Position numbers and translations under genes: made by a program. Below are positions 1 to 10,842 of a stretch of DNA of 64,000 nucleotides, piece after piece. The notes below the pieces were generated by a model that was not told the DNA's origin, did no database searches, and worked only from the letters and a program-made list of their open reading frames with translations. Location of the stretch: assembly GCF_026341775.1 (NCBI RefSeq), contig NZ_JAPEOB010000001.1, positions 1,984,001 through 2,048,000 of the forward strand, written 5' to 3'. Source of the stretch: Streptomyces sp. NBC_00654 (GTDB lineage: Bacteria > Actinomycetota > Actinomycetes > Streptomycetales > Streptomycetaceae). How positions within the stretch are numbered: the stretch's first letter is position 1; each line of letters opens with the position of its first letter.

Positions 1-2
1 CC

Positions 3-3000
3 AACTACGCCACCAACGTGGACGACGTGCCCTGGCTGTTACGCGTACTGCAGCAGGCCTCCGTGCCCGCCATCGGCCTGCTCGTCATCGCCATGGTGGT
101 CGGGCAGGTCGTTGTCTACCGGCTGGAGAACCCCGCCCCGGCCCAGGTGGACTGGCCGCGTGACCGTGTGCCGTATCCGGGGCTCGACGCGTTCGACGAG
201 GACGAGGCCGGGGCCTTCTTCGGCCGGGACGCGCAGGCCGCCGAGCTGACACGCAGGCTCCATACCTCGTCACGGCGACCCGGTGACCGGTATCTCGTCC
301 TTGTCGGAGCATCCGGGAGCGGCAAGTCCTCATTGGTCAGAGCCGGCGTGATGCCGCGGTTGCGCGGGCGCCGATGGACGGTTCTGCCTGCCTTCGCGCC
401 GGGGCCGAACCCGCTCGGTGCCCTGGCCGGGTCCCTCGTGACGGCCGGTGGAGGGCAGGAACAGGTGAGTACCGTCCTGAGGCGCCTTCGGCAGACCCCT
501 GCCGCCCTGCCGGTGGAGTTGTCGAGGCTGCGCGGAGGCCGCTTCCGGCACACACTCCTGGTGATCGACCAGTTGGAGGAAGTGGTCACGCTCGCCGGGG
601 AGCGGGAGCGGGAGCAATTCCTCGAAGCGCTGCAGACCTGTGTGGCGCAGGACTCCACGATCAGGGTTCTGGCCACTCTGCGAGTCGACTTTCTCGGGCA
701 GCTTCTCGCCACCGGATTCGCCGATCTCGTACAACACCCCATTGCCATCGGTGCTTTGAGTTCAGGACAGCTCGCGCAGGCCGTGGAGAGGCCCGGAACG
801 CTGGTGGGCCTTTCGTTCGCTCCCGGGGTGGTCAACAGCATCGTGGACGAGGTGGGCACGGACGACGCCCTGCCGCTGCTCGCCTACCTCCTTCAGGAGC
901 TCTACTTCGCCTCCGGGCCCGGCGAGACCGTGACGGAGGAGCTCTACCGCGACCTGGGCGGTGTCGCCGGGGCACTCGCCCGGCAGGCCGACCAGACCGT
1001 GGCACAGATCGGAGCTGATTCCGGTGCGGGGGACGGCGGTATCGGTCTCGTACTCCGCGTTCTCCTCAAGTTCGTCACCGTCCAGGGGCAGGAGGTGGCA
1101 CGCAGGCGCGTCCCGCTGTCCGAACTCACCGACCGGGAGCGCCATATCGTCGACGCGTTCGTGGACGCCCGGCTTCTGATGTCGGGCGTCCACGGCGAGG
1201 GCGCTTCCGGCCCGGAGCCCTACGCCCAGGTGACTCACGAAGCGCTCTTCCGCCAGTGGGCGCCCCTGCGGCAGGAAGTCGAAGCGCGCGTCGGGCAGCT
1301 GCGCCAGCGCGCCGAACTCGAACGATGGGCCGACGACTGGGCTCGATCCGGTCGCAGTACCGACTACCTGCTCACCGGTGAACGGCTGTCCCTCGCCCAG
1401 CGCTGGGTCGTGGCGCTGGAGGAGACCGGCCGGACGTCCGAGTCGGCGCGCCTGCTCATCGAGTCCTCGCAGCGACGCGATCAAGCCTTTTTGCGCCGTG
1501 TCTCCGACAACATCGGCAGGCATGTGCTCGAAACCGCCGCGAGCCATCCGGAGCAGGCGATACTCCTCGCCCTCGCCGCGGTCGGCGAGTGCGCGCCGGT
1601 GCCGTCCGCCCGCCGCGGACTGATGACGGCACTGGCATCCAGCCACGCACGCATGCGGCTCGACGGACACACCGACACGGTCCGCCACATTGCCTGGTCA
1701 CCTGATGGTGACGCGCTGGCGACGGCATCCAGGGACGGCACCGCCCGTGTCTTCGACGCGAGGTCCGGACGCGTACGGGTGGTGCTCCCGTCGGACGGAG
1801 TGATGGTCGAGGGAATCACCTGGTCCCCTGACTCCTCCCGGATCGCCACCGCAGGCCGGGACAGGGTCGTACGGATCTGGAACGCGGTTTCGGGAGACCC
1901 CGTTCGGTTGCTGACCGGCGCCACCGACATCGGACGCCAGGTGGCCTGGTCGCCCGACGGCCGGTTCGTTGCCGCCACGTCGAAGGACCGCGTCGTCAGG
2001 GTCTGGGACGCCGGAACCGGTGAACTCGTCCACGAGCTGCACGGGCACCGCGACGACGTGTGGGGTGTCGCCTGGGCGCCGGACAGCACACGCCTGGCTT
2101 CGGCCTCCCATGATCAGACGGCGATCGTGTGGGATCTGGCAACGGCCTCGGCGCTGACGACGCTGACCGGCCACGCCGACTTCGTCGAGGGCATCGCCTG
2201 GTCCCCGGACGGACTCAGCATCGCCACCGGTTCGGGCGACCACACCGTGAGGATCTCCGACGCACGCAGTGGAGACCTGCGTATGCTCCTGCGCGGGCAC
2301 GACGACTATGTGTGGAACGTCGCCTGGTCCCCGGACGGCCGGACACTAGCCTCCGCTTCTTCCGACCGGACCGTACGGGTAGTCCGTGTCAGCGATGCGC
2401 AGGTTCTGGCAGTACTTCGGGGCCACACCGAAACCGTATGGGGAGTTGCCTGGTCGCCCTCGGGGCGTCAGCTCGCCACCAGCTCGACCGACGGGACCGG
2501 TCATGTGTGGGATCTGAGGCCCAGAGGTGCCGAAAGCGTATTGTTCGACGGGCACGGCGGCCCCGTGAACCAGGCGGCCTGGTCCGGTGACGAGCGCCGC
2601 ATCGCCACCGCCTCCGACGACGGCACCGTCCGGCTGTGGGACGCGACGACGGGCAGTCCCACCGGGCAGTGCGCAGAGGTGGACGACCGTGTATGGAGCG
2701 TGACTTGGTCGCCGCACGGGGGCCGGCTCGCCTTCAGCACCAACGCCGGGGCATTCCGTGTCATGGACCAGGACCTCACCACCGTCTTCGAGCACCGACG
2801 CGAGGTCATCGAGGCCTGCGCCTGGTCGCCCGACGGCAGCCGGATCGCCACCGGCGGCCATGACGGAACCGTACGGGTATGGGCGGCCCACTCCGGCACC
2901 GAACTCGTCACCCTGACCGGGCATCAGGACTGGGTCGGCCGCATCGCCTGGTCACCCAGCGGCCGGATGCTCGCCAGCTCTTCCGACGACCGCACGTGCC

Positions 3001-3497
3001 GGGTGTGGGACGTCGCGGAGAGCCGCCAGTTCACCGTCCTGCGGGGACACGAGAACTATGTGGACGATGTCGCGTGGTCTCCGGACGAGCTGCGCATCGC
3101 CACTGCCTCCGGTGACTGGACCGCCGGCGTATGGGACACCACCACAGGGCGCCGAATCGACACCATGAAGGGACACGAAGGGCGTGTCCGCGCCGTGGCC
3201 TGGTCGCCGGACGGGCGGCATATCGCCACGGGTTCCGACGACCGCACTGTACGGATCTGGTCCGCCGGTACCTTCGAGGAGGTCATGGTTGTCGGAGTCC
3301 ATCAGGACAAGGTGACCTCTGTCGGCTGGTCGAGCGACAGCACCCGACTGTTGACGGCCTCCAGCGATGGAACGGCCCGGGTCTGGTGTGCGGAGCCGGA
3401 CTTCGGCCAGTTGGAGGCGCACGCGCGAGGACGGGTCTTCCGGACACTCGGGGAGGAGGAACGGGGCCACCACATGCTTCCCCTCACGCCGCAGTAG
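3..3497 (+). CDS. nSTAND-type P-loop NTPase with C-terminal WD40 repeats, 5' partial
   Basis: The frame is open to the left window edge, so the N-terminus lies outside; the first in-frame start visible is GTG at 18 (numbering below from there). A membrane segment (about residues 17-36) is followed by a STAND-like NTPase: entry motif YPGLDAFDEDEAGAFFGRD, Walker A GASGSGKSS (Lys103) and Walker B LLVIDQLEE (Asp184). From about residue 546 to 1125 I count 14 WD40 repeats built on AWSPDG...IATASDD...VRVWD, enough for two seven-bladed propellers. Proteins of this layout are predicted signalling or conflict-system ATPases in multicellular bacteria: the propeller senses a ligand and the NTPase oligomerises. 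The effector would be expected upstream, outside the window. Specific function unknown. Confidence 0.85.
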   Translation, partial: NYATNVDDVPWLLRVLQQASVPAIGLLVIAMVVGQVVVYRLENPAPAQVDWPRDRVPYPGLDAFDEDEAGAFFGRDAQAAELTRRLHTSSRRPGDRYLVLVGASGSGKSSLVRAGVMPRLRGRRWTVLPAFAPGPNPLGALAGSLVTAGGGQEQVSTVLRRLRQTPAALPVELSRLRGGRFRHTLLVIDQLEEVVTLAGEREREQFLEALQTCVAQDSTIRVLATLRVDFLGQLLATGFADLVQHPIAIGALSSGQLAQAVERPGTLVGLSFAPGVVNSIVDEVGTDDALPLLAYLLQELYFASGPGETVTEELYRDLGGVAGALARQADQTVAQIGADSGAGDGGIGLVLRVLLKFVTVQGQEVARRRVPLSELTDRERHIVDAFVDARLLMSGVHGEGASGPEPYAQVTHEALFRQWAPLRQEVEARVGQLRQRAELERWADDWARSGRSTDYLLTGERLSLAQRWVVALEETGRTSESARLLIESSQRRDQAFLRRVSDNIGRHVLETAASHPEQAILLALAAVGECAPVPSARRGLMTALASSHARMRLDGHTDTVRHIAWSPDGDALATASRDGTARVFDARSGRVRVVLPSDGVMVEGITWSPDSSRIATAGRDRVVRIWNAVSGDPVRLLTGATDIGRQVAWSPDGRFVAATSKDRVVRVWDAGTGELVHELHGHRDDVWGVAWAPDSTRLASASHDQTAIVWDLATASALTTLTGHADFVEGIAWSPDGLSIATGSGDHTVRISDARSGDLRMLLRGHDDYVWNVAWSPDGRTLASASSDRTVRVVRVSDAQVLAVLRGHTETVWGVAWSPSGRQLATSSTDGTGHVWDLRPRGAESVLFDGHGGPVNQAAWSGDERRIATASDDGTVRLWDATTGSPTGQCAEVDDRVWSVTWSPHGGRLAFSTNAGAFRVMDQDLTTVFEHRREVIEACAWSPDGSRIATGGHDGTVRVWAAHSGTELVTLTGHQDWVGRIAWSPSGRMLASSSDDRTCRVWDVAESRQFTVLRGHENYVDDVAWSPDELRIATASGDWTAGVWDTTTGRRIDTMKGHEGRVRAVAWSPDGRHIATGSDDRTVRIWSAGTFEEVMVVGVHQDKVTSVGWSSDSTRLLTASSDGTARVWCAEPDFGQLEAHARGRVFRTLGEEERGHHMLPLTPQ

Positions 3498-3503
3498 CCG
3501 ATG

Positions 3504-3803
3504 TCAGTAGCGCTCCTCCACGGTGCGGTCGTCGGTGTGCACCAGGTAGGTGTCGGGGTCGAGTCCCATCTCCTCACGGGCCGGTGAGGACCAGTAGAAA
3601 GCGTTGCGCTCGGCGAACGTCTCGGGACCGTCGTACGAGATCAGCCAGACGAAATGGCTGCGCTCCCGGTCGACCCACGCTCCGCCGATCGTGAAGCCCA
3701 ACTCCAGTCTGAGCGGGACGATTTCCTCACGCCACCGTGTCACCCACTCATCAAGCATTCCTTCACGGACGGTGTAGGTGCGGAGCTGGGTGGTTCTGGG
3801 CAT
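3504..3803 (-). CDS. NIPSNAP-family-like small protein
   Basis: A 99-residue protein beginning MPRTTQLRTYTVREG and ending in a dimeric alpha/beta-barrel-like pattern. I chose ATG 3803 because AAGGAGG lies about 7 nt upstream; the open frame runs further upstream but without support. The LRTYTVREG start and the (F/Y)xWLxxY(D)GPETFAERNAFYWSS segment resemble NIPSNAP/ABM-domain proteins common in Streptomyces. It converges with the WD40 gene, with only 6 nt between the two stop codons. No catalytic residues can be assigned. The family is often found as a stand-alone gene of unknown role. Confidence 0.75.
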   Translation of the reverse strand: MPRTTQLRTYTVREGMLDEWVTRWREEIVPLRLELGFTIGGAWVDRERSHFVWLISYDGPETFAERNAFYWSSPAREEMGLDPDTYLVHTDDRTVEERY

Positions 3804-3916
3804 GGAACAGACCTCCTTGGTCCTGGTTCGACAGGCGGCAACAGCACATGACGACCACGAGCGGCGGCACTTGTGGGTTCGGACAGGCCGAGCGGCTGAC
3901 ACCGTACCGACTCCCC

Positions 3917-4801
3917 TCAGTAGGAGCCACCGCAGCCGCTCCCGGATGAGCAGCTGTGGTGGGCGGCGCCGTCGGGCGGGCTGCTGTGGCTGTCGCCGCT
4001 GTCGTCCGCTCCCGGTCCCGGGTGTCTGTCGTCCTCGCGGTCCAGGGCCTTGCCGAGCTTGACCAGGGTCCGCCCGACCGAGGGGAAGCCGTGGTGGGTC
4101 CCGGGAGGTGCCCGCCTCGGCGCGGGTTCCCCGGGCAGTCCGGTCCGTTCGCCCGCGATCACGGCCACGAGGTCCGAGGCTGCCCACGGGGCGCCGCGCC
4201 GCAGTCGGGCGAGCCACCGCCGGCCCGCCGGTGTCAGCTCGCCGTGTGTGGGGCACGCCACCCGTACGGTCAGGCCGCAGGCGGTGAGGGTGAGCAGTGC
4301 CACCGGGTGCGGCAGCTCCAGGGCGAAAGCGGACACCGTGAGCGCCGCTGTCGCGCACACGGTGCCGAGGAGTACCCGGCCTGTGATCCGCCGCGCCCGC
4401 GCGTGTCCGGGGCGGAGCAGCAGGCCGTCATGGACGAGACGGGTCCCGGTCTCCCGCACGGCGCCGCTGCGCACCGCACGGGCCCGCAGCCGCGCGGGCG
4501 CCGTACCGCCCGGGGCCCGCCATGCCGCGATCAGGGCGCGCTCCACCGGGCCGTCGATGCCCTCCGGCGGTGCGGGGAGCCGGAGCCGCCCCGCCGTACG
4601 GGCGGGCACGGCGCTGTCGCCCCACAGCCGGTGCAGAGCGGCTTCCACCACGCGCTCCGGTCCGCCCGCGAGACGCGCCGCCTCGTACGGATCGGGATCA
4701 CGGGCCGGGGCGCGGCCGCTGCGCCGTCCGCGGAGCGCGAGCGAGAGGGCGCAGAGCACCGACACGGTCACACCGTCGGCCCATACGGCCATGGTCCACA
4801 C
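3917..4801 (-). CDS. TIGR04222-type membrane protein with Cys/Gly/Ser-rich tail
   Basis: A 294-residue protein with a membrane segment at residues 3-22, an Ala/Arg-rich cytoplasmic region, two further hydrophobic stretches around the LLGTVCATAALTVSAFAL and HPVALLTLTACGL segments, and a C-terminus ending in Ser, Gly and Cys (SSGSGCGGSY). This plan (few membrane helices, then a low-complexity Cys/Gly-rich end) is that of the TIGR04222 family of Actinobacteria, whose role is unknown. It lies downstream of the glg cluster, separated by about 150 bp that holds the glgB terminator. The function is not known, and the family call rests on architecture. Confidence 0.7.
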   Translation of the reverse strand: MWTMAVWADGVTVSVLCALSLALRGRRSGRAPARDPDPYEAARLAGGPERVVEAALHRLWGDSAVPARTAGRLRLPAPPEGIDGPVERALIAAWRAPGGTAPARLRARAVRSGAVRETGTRLVHDGLLLRPGHARARRITGRVLLGTVCATAALTVSAFALELPHPVALLTLTACGLTVRVACPTHGELTPAGRRWLARLRRGAPWAASDLVAVIAGERTGLPGEPAPRRAPPGTHHGFPSVGRTLVKLGKALDREDDRHPGPGADDSGDSHSSPPDGAAHHSCSSGSGCGGSY

Positions 4802-4907
4802 AACGCCCCCGACTCCGTGAAACCCCCAGGAGCTGGATACTTGCCCGAATGTCGGTATCTGGCAAGCAAGTGGGTTCTCTGCAGGCCGCGTTCACCACAG
4901 GGACCGT

Positions 4908-4926
4908 GCCCGCCGCTTCGGCGGGC
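4908..4926 (-). terminator. Hairpin downstream of glgB
   Basis: Seven-base-pair GC stem (GCCCGCC/GGCGGGC) with a GCTTC loop, 31 nt beyond the glgB stop codon on the minus strand. No U-tract, as is usual in Streptomyces. Confidence 0.45.
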
Positions 4927-4956
4927 CGAGTGCGCGGTGTGTCCGGCGGACCGGTG

Positions 4957-7416
4957 TCAGGCGGGGCGGAACCACACCGTCGCCAGCGGCGGCAGCGTCA
5001 CCGCGACGCTCGCCGGCCTGCCGTGCGCGGCCACCGCCTCCGGCCGCACCGGTTCCTCGTTGCGCACCCCGCCACCGCCGTAACGGACCGCGTCCGTGTT
5101 CAGCACCTCCACCCAGGCCTCCGGCGCCTCGGGGACGCCGAGGCGGTAGTCGTGCCGTACGACGGGGGAGAAGTGGGAGACCGCGAGCAGCGGTGAGCCG
5201 TCCGCGTCGTACCGCAGGAACGCGAACACATTGTCCTCGGACGCGCCCCCGTCCACCCAGCTGAAGCCCTCCGGCACCGTGTCGCACTGCCAGAGGGCGG
5301 GCAGCGCCCCGTAGACCGCGTTCAGATCGCCGACCAGGGTGCGTACGCCGCGGTGGTCGGCCGACGCCCCGTACGACGGGTCGAGCAGCCACCAGTCCGG
5401 ACCGTGCCCCTCGGACCACTCGGCTCCCTGGGCGAACTCCTGTCCCATGAAGAGGAGTTGCTTGCCCGGGTGCGCCCACATGAAGCCCAGGTACGCCCGG
5501 TGGTTGGCCCGCTGCTGCCACCAGTCGCCGGGCATCTTGCTGACCAGCGAACGCTTTCCGTGCACCACCTCGTCGTGCGAGATCGGCAGAACGTAGTTCT
5601 CGCTGTACGCGTACACCATGGAGAAGGTCATCTCGCCGTGGTGGTACTTGCGGTGCACCGGCTCCTTCTCCACGTAGCCGAGCGAGTCGTGCATCCAGCC
5701 CATGTTCCACTTCAGCCCGAAGCCGAGACCGCCGAAGCCGCCGGGGCCCGCATGGTGCGTGGCGCGGGTGACACCGTCCCAGGCGGTGGACTCCTCGGCG
5801 ATGGTGACGACCCCGGGGTTGCGCCGGTACACGGTCGCGTTCATCTCCTGGAGGAAGGAGACGGCGTCCAGATTCTCCCGGCCGCCGTGCTCGTTCGGCG
5901 ACCACTCGCCGTCCTCGCGGGAGTAGTCGAGGTAGAGCATCGAGGCGACGGCGTCCACCCGCAGCCCGTCGATGTGGAACTCCTCGCACCAGTAAGTGGC
6001 GTTGGAGACAAGGAAGTTACGCACCTCCTTGCGGCCGAAGTCGAACTCCAGGGTCCCCCAGTCCGGGTGTGCGGCCCGCGAGGGGTCCGAGTGCTCGTAC
6101 AGCGCGCGCCCGTCGAATTCCGCCAGCGCCCAGTCGTCGCGCGGGAAGTGCGCGGGCACCCAGTCGGCGATCACGCCGACACCCGCCCCGTGCAGCGCGT
6201 CCACCAGGAACCGGAAGTCGTCCGGCGTCCCCATGCGTGAGGTCGGCGCGAAGAACCCCGTGACCTGGTAGCCCCAGGAGCCCCCGAAGGGGTGCTCGGA
6301 GACCGGCATCAGCTCCACATGCGTGAAGCCCAGGTCCTTGACGTACGAGGGCAGTTGGTCCGCGAGCTGACGATAGGTCAGGCCCGGTCGCCAGGACGGA
6401 AGATGCACCTCGTAGACCGAGAAGGGTGCCTCGTGCACCGGACGGTCCCCCCGGTGTGCCATCCACTCGGCGTCCTGCCACTCGTGGTGCGAGGCCGTGA
6501 CCACCGAGGCGTTGGCGGGCGGCACCTCGGCGTGCCGGGCCATCGGGTCGGCCCGCAGAGTGTGCGAACCGTCGGGGCGGCAGATGTCGAACTTGTACAG
6601 GGCGCCCTCGCCGACGGCGGGCACGAACAGCTCCCACACCCCCGTGGAGCCGAGCGAACGCATCGGGAAGCCCGTGCCGTCCCAGTAGTTGAAGTCGCCG
6701 CTCACCCGCACCCCGCGAGCGTTCGGCGCCCACAGGGTGAACCGGGTCCCCGCGACTCCCTGGTGTTCCATGGGCCGGGCGCCGAGCGCCGTCCACAGCT
6801 CCTCGTGCCGCCCCTCGCCGATCAGATGCAGATCGAGATCACCGAGCGCGGGCAGGAAGCGGTACGGGTCCTGTGCCTCGGCCTCGTTGTCCTCGTAGAC
6901 CACGTGGAGCCGGTACTCGGGTACCGAGGGCATCGGCAGGATCCCGGAGAAGAAGCCGTCCCCGTCCTCGTGCAGTTCGGCACGCAGGCCCTTGCCGAGC
7001 ACCGTGACCGAGCGGGCGAACGGGCGCAGCACCCGCAGGACCACCCCGCTCCGGGTCAGACGCGCTCCCAGCAGATCGTGCGGCGCGTGGTGCTCGCCGG
7101 CCAGCAGCCGGGCCCGTTCCCCGCCGTCCAGGGGAGGGGCCGGCCGGACACCCGCCCCGCCCCCACCGTGCCGGGGCCGGGGCGGGGCGGCTGCGGGTAC
7201 GGCGGCCGGAGCGGTGATCCCGCCGGGTGGGGGCTGCTGAACGGGCGCGACCTCGACGGACTCGGCGGCCCGGACGGCCCGGACGGCCTCGGTGACCTCG
7301 GCGGCCTGGACGAACTCGACGGCCTCGGTGGCCCGGACGGCCTCGGCGACGGCCTCGACCGCCTCGGCGGACTTGCGTGAACGGGACGGCTTGCGGGACG
7401 GCTTGCGGGCGGTCAC
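4957..7416 (-). CDS. glgB: 1,4-alpha-glucan branching enzyme GlgB
   Basis: GH13 branching enzyme, 819 residues, which transfers alpha-1,4 segments to alpha-1,6 branch points on the glucan made by GlgE. The first 95 residues are a Streptomyces-type low-complexity Ala/Glu/Val/Pro extension. N-terminal carbohydrate-binding (CBM48) modules follow, then the GH13 barrel. Visible motifs: [15 protein letters not shown] with nucleophile Asp488, IAEES with acid/base Glu541, and [10 protein letters not shown] with the third catalytic Asp. The GTG start at 7416 has GAGGAGG upstream. It is last in the minus-strand order glgE-treS-pep2-glgB, 65 bp after pep2. Length and order match the glgB1 locus of S. 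coelicolor. Confidence 0.97.
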   Translation of the reverse strand: MTARKPSRKPSRSRKSAEAVEAVAEAVRATEAVEFVQAAEVTEAVRAVRAAESVEVAPVQQPPPGGITAPAAVPAAAPPRPRHGGGGAGVRPAPPLDGGERARLLAGEHHAPHDLLGARLTRSGVVLRVLRPFARSVTVLGKGLRAELHEDGDGFFSGILPMPSVPEYRLHVVYEDNEAEAQDPYRFLPALGDLDLHLIGEGRHEELWTALGARPMEHQGVAGTRFTLWAPNARGVRVSGDFNYWDGTGFPMRSLGSTGVWELFVPAVGEGALYKFDICRPDGSHTLRADPMARHAEVPPANASVVTASHHEWQDAEWMAHRGDRPVHEAPFSVYEVHLPSWRPGLTYRQLADQLPSYVKDLGFTHVELMPVSEHPFGGSWGYQVTGFFAPTSRMGTPDDFRFLVDALHGAGVGVIADWVPAHFPRDDWALAEFDGRALYEHSDPSRAAHPDWGTLEFDFGRKEVRNFLVSNATYWCEEFHIDGLRVDAVASMLYLDYSREDGEWSPNEHGGRENLDAVSFLQEMNATVYRRNPGVVTIAEESTAWDGVTRATHHAGPGGFGGLGFGLKWNMGWMHDSLGYVEKEPVHRKYHHGEMTFSMVYAYSENYVLPISHDEVVHGKRSLVSKMPGDWWQQRANHRAYLGFMWAHPGKQLLFMGQEFAQGAEWSEGHGPDWWLLDPSYGASADHRGVRTLVGDLNAVYGALPALWQCDTVPEGFSWVDGGASEDNVFAFLRYDADGSPLLAVSHFSPVVRHDYRLGVPEAPEAWVEVLNTDAVRYGGGGVRNEEPVRPEAVAAHGRPASVAVTLPPLATVWFRPA

Positions 7417-7481
7417 GGGGGACTGCCTCCTCGGAGGGTGTCGGGAACCAGGGGTGTGGAGGGGGCGGTGGCCAGGACGGT

Positions 7482-8915
7482 TCAGGCCGTGGGGGCCGTG
7501 GCCAGCCGGTGGATGGCGGCCATCGGGACCGGCAGCCAGTCGGGGCGGTGCCGGGCCTCGTACAGCACCTCGTACACCGCCTTGTCGGTCTCATGGGCGC
7601 GCAGCAGCTCCGGTTCGCTGCGCGGATCGGCGCCCGAGGCCTCCGCGTAGCCCTCGCAGTACGCGGCACGGCAGCGGGCCGCCCACTCCGCGTTCCACGG
7701 GTGGTGCGAGCGGGCCGCGTAGTCGAAGGAACGGAGCATGCCCGCGACATCGCGTACCGGTGGCTGCGGGCGGCGGCGCTCCGGGAGCGGGCGGGACGGC
7801 TCGCCCTCGAAGTCGATCAGTGACCAGAATCCGTCGTCGGCGCGGAGCGTCTGGCCGAGGTGCAGATCGCCGTGGATCCGCTGGGCGGCCCAGTCGCGGC
7901 CCTGGTGCCCGAGGGCGGTGACGGCGTCGAACGAGGTGCGCAGCCCGGGGACGTACGGCACGAGGTCCGGCACCGCCTGCGCCGCCGCCTCCAGCCGTCG
8001 GGTCATCCGGGCGACGAGGTGCGTGGTCTGCGGGCCCTGCAGCGCGGGAGTGGGCAGGGCGGCGGCGAGCGCGGTGTGCACCTCGGCGGTGGCCCGGCCC
8101 ACCGCCCGCGCCTCGGGGACGAAGTCGCGGCCCTCGGCCAGCGCGGCCAGGGCCAGCTGCCAGCCGTCCCGGGCGCCGCGCAGAAAGGGCTGGAGCACCC
8201 CCAGGGTGAGCGGTTCGGGAGCGGCGGCCTCGAACCACGCGACCGGGGCCGGTACCCGCCCGCATCCCTCGCGGGTCAGCGCGAGGGGCAGTTCGAGGTC
8301 GGGGTTGGTGCCGGGGAAGACCCGCCGGAAGATCTTGAGGATGTACGCGTCGCCGTAGACGAGCGAGGAGTTGGACTGCTCGGCGTCCAGCACCCGTGGG
8401 GCGAGCCCGGCCGGGACCGGGGCGGTCCGCTCGAAGCGGAGGGGGCCGAGGGAACCGGGTCGGCGGAATCGTTCCAGCAGCAGGCCGGCCAGGCGTGGGT
8501 CGTGCAGCCCGTCGTACACGGTGCGCCCGGCCAGCGGCCCCTGGGTCACCTCGCCGATCAGCGCGGGTGCGAGCAGGGGAGGCAGTGACTCCCGTACGCC
8601 GAGCAGGAGTTGGTAGCAGTCGTCGGCGGGGCGGGCGGACAGGGACGGCTGCTGGACCTGGACGAGCAGATGGATCAGTCCGGGGCCGGGGCCGTCCACC
8701 GGCAGCATCTCCGTCGCCGATACGAGGGAGAAGCCGGTGACCGGCTGCCCCTTGCCGGCGAACCACCGCTGCCGGGGCAGCCATTCATGGAGCAGGGGGG
8801 CGAGGGACGGAAGCAGCGCTCCGTCCACCGGACCGCCCGGCGTCGGACCGTGCTTCGCCGCGCTGTTCCTTGTGCTCTTCGCCAGGGCGACGTGAGTGGA
8901 TGCAGCCTCCGACAT
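7482..8915 (-). CDS. pep2: Maltokinase Pep2
   Basis: ATP-dependent maltose 1-kinase of 477 residues, making the maltose-1-phosphate used by GlgE. The kinase-like fold is shown by the catalytic loop HGDLHLGQ (Asp350) and the metal-binding segment [15 protein letters not shown]; the N-terminal cap has [12 protein letters not shown], typical of maltokinases. The start ATG 8915 is preferred over ATG 8945 because AAAGGA lies 9 nt upstream. It sits between treS and glgB. In several mycobacteria and actinomycetes treS and pep2 are adjacent or fused, and their products form one complex. A hairpin in the 220-bp gap to treS may tune read-through. Confidence 0.95.
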   Translation of the reverse strand: MSEAASTHVALAKSTRNSAAKHGPTPGGPVDGALLPSLAPLLHEWLPRQRWFAGKGQPVTGFSLVSATEMLPVDGPGPGLIHLLVQVQQPSLSARPADDCYQLLLGVRESLPPLLAPALIGEVTQGPLAGRTVYDGLHDPRLAGLLLERFRRPGSLGPLRFERTAPVPAGLAPRVLDAEQSNSSLVYGDAYILKIFRRVFPGTNPDLELPLALTREGCGRVPAPVAWFEAAAPEPLTLGVLQPFLRGARDGWQLALAALAEGRDFVPEARAVGRATAEVHTALAAALPTPALQGPQTTHLVARMTRRLEAAAQAVPDLVPYVPGLRTSFDAVTALGHQGRDWAAQRIHGDLHLGQTLRADDGFWSLIDFEGEPSRPLPERRRPQPPVRDVAGMLRSFDYAARSHHPWNAEWAARCRAAYCEGYAEASGADPRSEPELLRAHETDKAVYEVLYEARHRPDWLPVPMAAIHRLATAPTA

Positions 8916-9087
8916 GGCATCGCGTCCTTTCCCCGGGCACACCACAGGATGCGAAGAGTGTCCCGGATTGCGGCAATGGCTGTCCGGCTGTGCGGGACGT
9001 GTCGGGTGAGGATGGTCCGTACGGACTCGGCCCGATGAGCCCCGAAGGGCCCGGCGGAGTCCGGAAGAGCTCGATGTGGGGGAGAGT

Positions 9088-9125
9088 GCCCCGTGCGGGT
9101 CGGTGGAAACCGCGGCGCACGGGGC
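9088..9125 (-). terminator. Hairpin between treS and pep2
   Basis: Ten-base-pair perfect stem (GCCCCGTGCG/CGCACGGGGC) that can extend inward through CGGT/ACCG, just past the treS stop codon on the minus strand. It could be a partial terminator or an mRNA-stabilising element within the glgE-treS-pep2-glgB transcription unit. No U-tract. Confidence 0.5.
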
Positions 9126-9135
9126 GGCGGTGGCA

Positions 9136-10842
9136 TCAGGCCGCCGGGGCGTCCTTGCGCAGCCGGAACCAGTAGAAGCCGTGTCCCGCGAGGGTCAGCA
9201 GGTAGGGCCACTGGCCGACGGCGGGGAAGCGGACCCCGCCGATCAGCTCCACCGGATGACGCCCGGTGAACGACCGCAGGTCCAGCTCCGTGGGCTGGGC
9301 GAAGCGCGAGAAGTTGTGGACGCACAGCACGAGGTCGTCCTTGTACTCCCGCGTGAACGCCAGCACCGCCGGGTTCGAGGAGGGCAGTTCGTCGTACGAG
9401 CCGAGGCCGAAGGCCGGATTCTGCTTACGGATCTCGATCATCCGCCGCGTCCAGTGCAGCAGCGAGGACGGCGAGGCCATCGCCGCCTCGACATTGGTGA
9501 CCTGGTAGCCGTATACCGGGTCCATGATCGTGGGGAGGTAGAGCCGCCCGGGATCGCTGGAGGAGAAACCGGCGTTCCGGTCGGGTGTCCACTGCATCGG
9601 CGTCCGGACCGCGTCCCGGTCGCCCAGCCAGATGTTGTCGCCCATCCCGATCTCGTCCCCGTAGTAGAGGATCGGGGACCCGGGCAGGGACAGCAGCAGA
9701 GCGGTGAACAGCTCGATCTGGTTGCGGTCGTTGTCCAGGAGGGGCGCCAGCCGCCGCCGGATGCCGATGTTGGCGCGCATCCGCGGGTCCTTGGCGTACT
9801 CCGCGTACATGTAGTCGCGCTCTTCGTCCGTGACCATTTCGAGCGTCAGCTCGTCGTGGTTGCGCAGGAAGATGCCCCACTGGCAGTTCTTCGGGATCGC
9901 CGGTGTCTTCGCCAGGATTTCCGAGACCGGGTAGCGGCTCTCGCGCCGTACGGCCATGAAGATCCGCGGCATCACCGGGAAGTGGAACGCCATGTGGCAC
10001 TCGTCGCCGCCGGCCCGGTAGTCGCCGAAGTAGTCGACCACGTCCTCGGGCCACTGGTTGGCCTCGGCGAGCAGCACGGTGTCCGGGTAGTTGGCGTCGA
10101 TCTCCTTGCGGACCCGCTTGAGGAATTCATGGGTCTCGGGGAGGTTCTCGCAGTTGGTGCCCTCGCGCTGGTAGAGGTAGGGCACGGCGTCGACGCGGAA
10201 CCCGTCGATGCCGAGGTCCAGCCAGAAGCGCAGCGCGGAGACGATCTCCTCCTGCACCGCCGGGTTCTCGTAGTTGAGATCGGGCTGGTGGGAGAAGAAG
10301 CGGTGCCAGTAGTACTGCTTGCGCACCGGGTCGAAGGTCCAGTTGGACGTCTCGGTGTCGACGAAGATGATCCGGGCGTCCTGGAACTGTTTGTCGTCGT
10401 CGGCCCAGACGTAGTAGTCGCCGTACGGGCCGTCGGGATCGCTGCGGGACTGCTGGAACCAGTCGTGCTGATCGCTCGTGTGGTTCATGACGAAGTCGAT
10501 GATCACGCGCATGCCGCGCTGGTGCGCGGCGTCCACGAACTCCACGAAGTCGGCGAGATCGCCGAACTCCGGCAGCACGGCGGTGTAGTCGGACACGTCG
10601 TAGCCGCCGTCGCGCAGCGGTGACTTGAAGAACGGCGGCAGCCAGAGGCAGTCGACGCCCAGCCACTGTAGATAGTCCAGCTTGGCGGTGATGCCCTTGA
10701 GGTCGCCGATGCCGTCGCCGTTGGAGTCCTGGAAGGACCGGACGAGTACCTCGTAGAAGACGGCGCGCTTGAACCAGTCGGGATCGCGGTCCTTGGCGGG
10801 AGTGTCCTCGAACGTGTCGTGGACAGGCTCATTGACGATCAT
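9136..10842 (-). CDS. treS: Trehalose synthase TreS (maltose alpha-D-glucosyltransferase)
   Basis: GH13 enzyme of 568 residues interconverting trehalose and maltose, feeding maltose to Pep2. Motifs: [24 protein letters not shown] with nucleophile Asp218, [18 protein letters not shown] with acid/base Glu260, and [12 protein letters not shown]. The 42-residue distance between nucleophile and acid/base matches mycobacterial TreS. The ATG start overlaps the glgE stop codon (ATGA), which implies translational coupling. There is no C-terminal maltokinase fusion; that activity is the separate downstream pep2. Confidence 0.96.
   Translation of the reverse strand: MIVNEPVHDTFEDTPAKDRDPDWFKRAVFYEVLVRSFQDSNGDGIGDLKGITAKLDYLQWLGVDCLWLPPFFKSPLRDGGYDVSDYTAVLPEFGDLADFVEFVDAAHQRGMRVIIDFVMNHTSDQHDWFQQSRSDPDGPYGDYYVWADDDKQFQDARIIFVDTETSNWTFDPVRKQYYWHRFFSHQPDLNYENPAVQEEIVSALRFWLDLGIDGFRVDAVPYLYQREGTNCENLPETHEFLKRVRKEIDANYPDTVLLAEANQWPEDVVDYFGDYRAGGDECHMAFHFPVMPRIFMAVRRESRYPVSEILAKTPAIPKNCQWGIFLRNHDELTLEMVTDEERDYMYAEYAKDPRMRANIGIRRRLAPLLDNDRNQIELFTALLLSLPGSPILYYGDEIGMGDNIWLGDRDAVRTPMQWTPDRNAGFSSSDPGRLYLPTIMDPVYGYQVTNVEAAMASPSSLLHWTRRMIEIRKQNPAFGLGSYDELPSSNPAVLAFTREYKDDLVLCVHNFSRFAQPTELDLRSFTGRHPVELIGGVRFPAVGQWPYLLTLAGHGFYWFRLRKDAPAA

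Noticed and set aside
1653-3390. Possible DNA repeat array or CRISPR-like periodicity
   Set aside because: The roughly 120-bp period reflects WD40 blades of the coding sequence; there are no short identical repeats with unrelated spacers.
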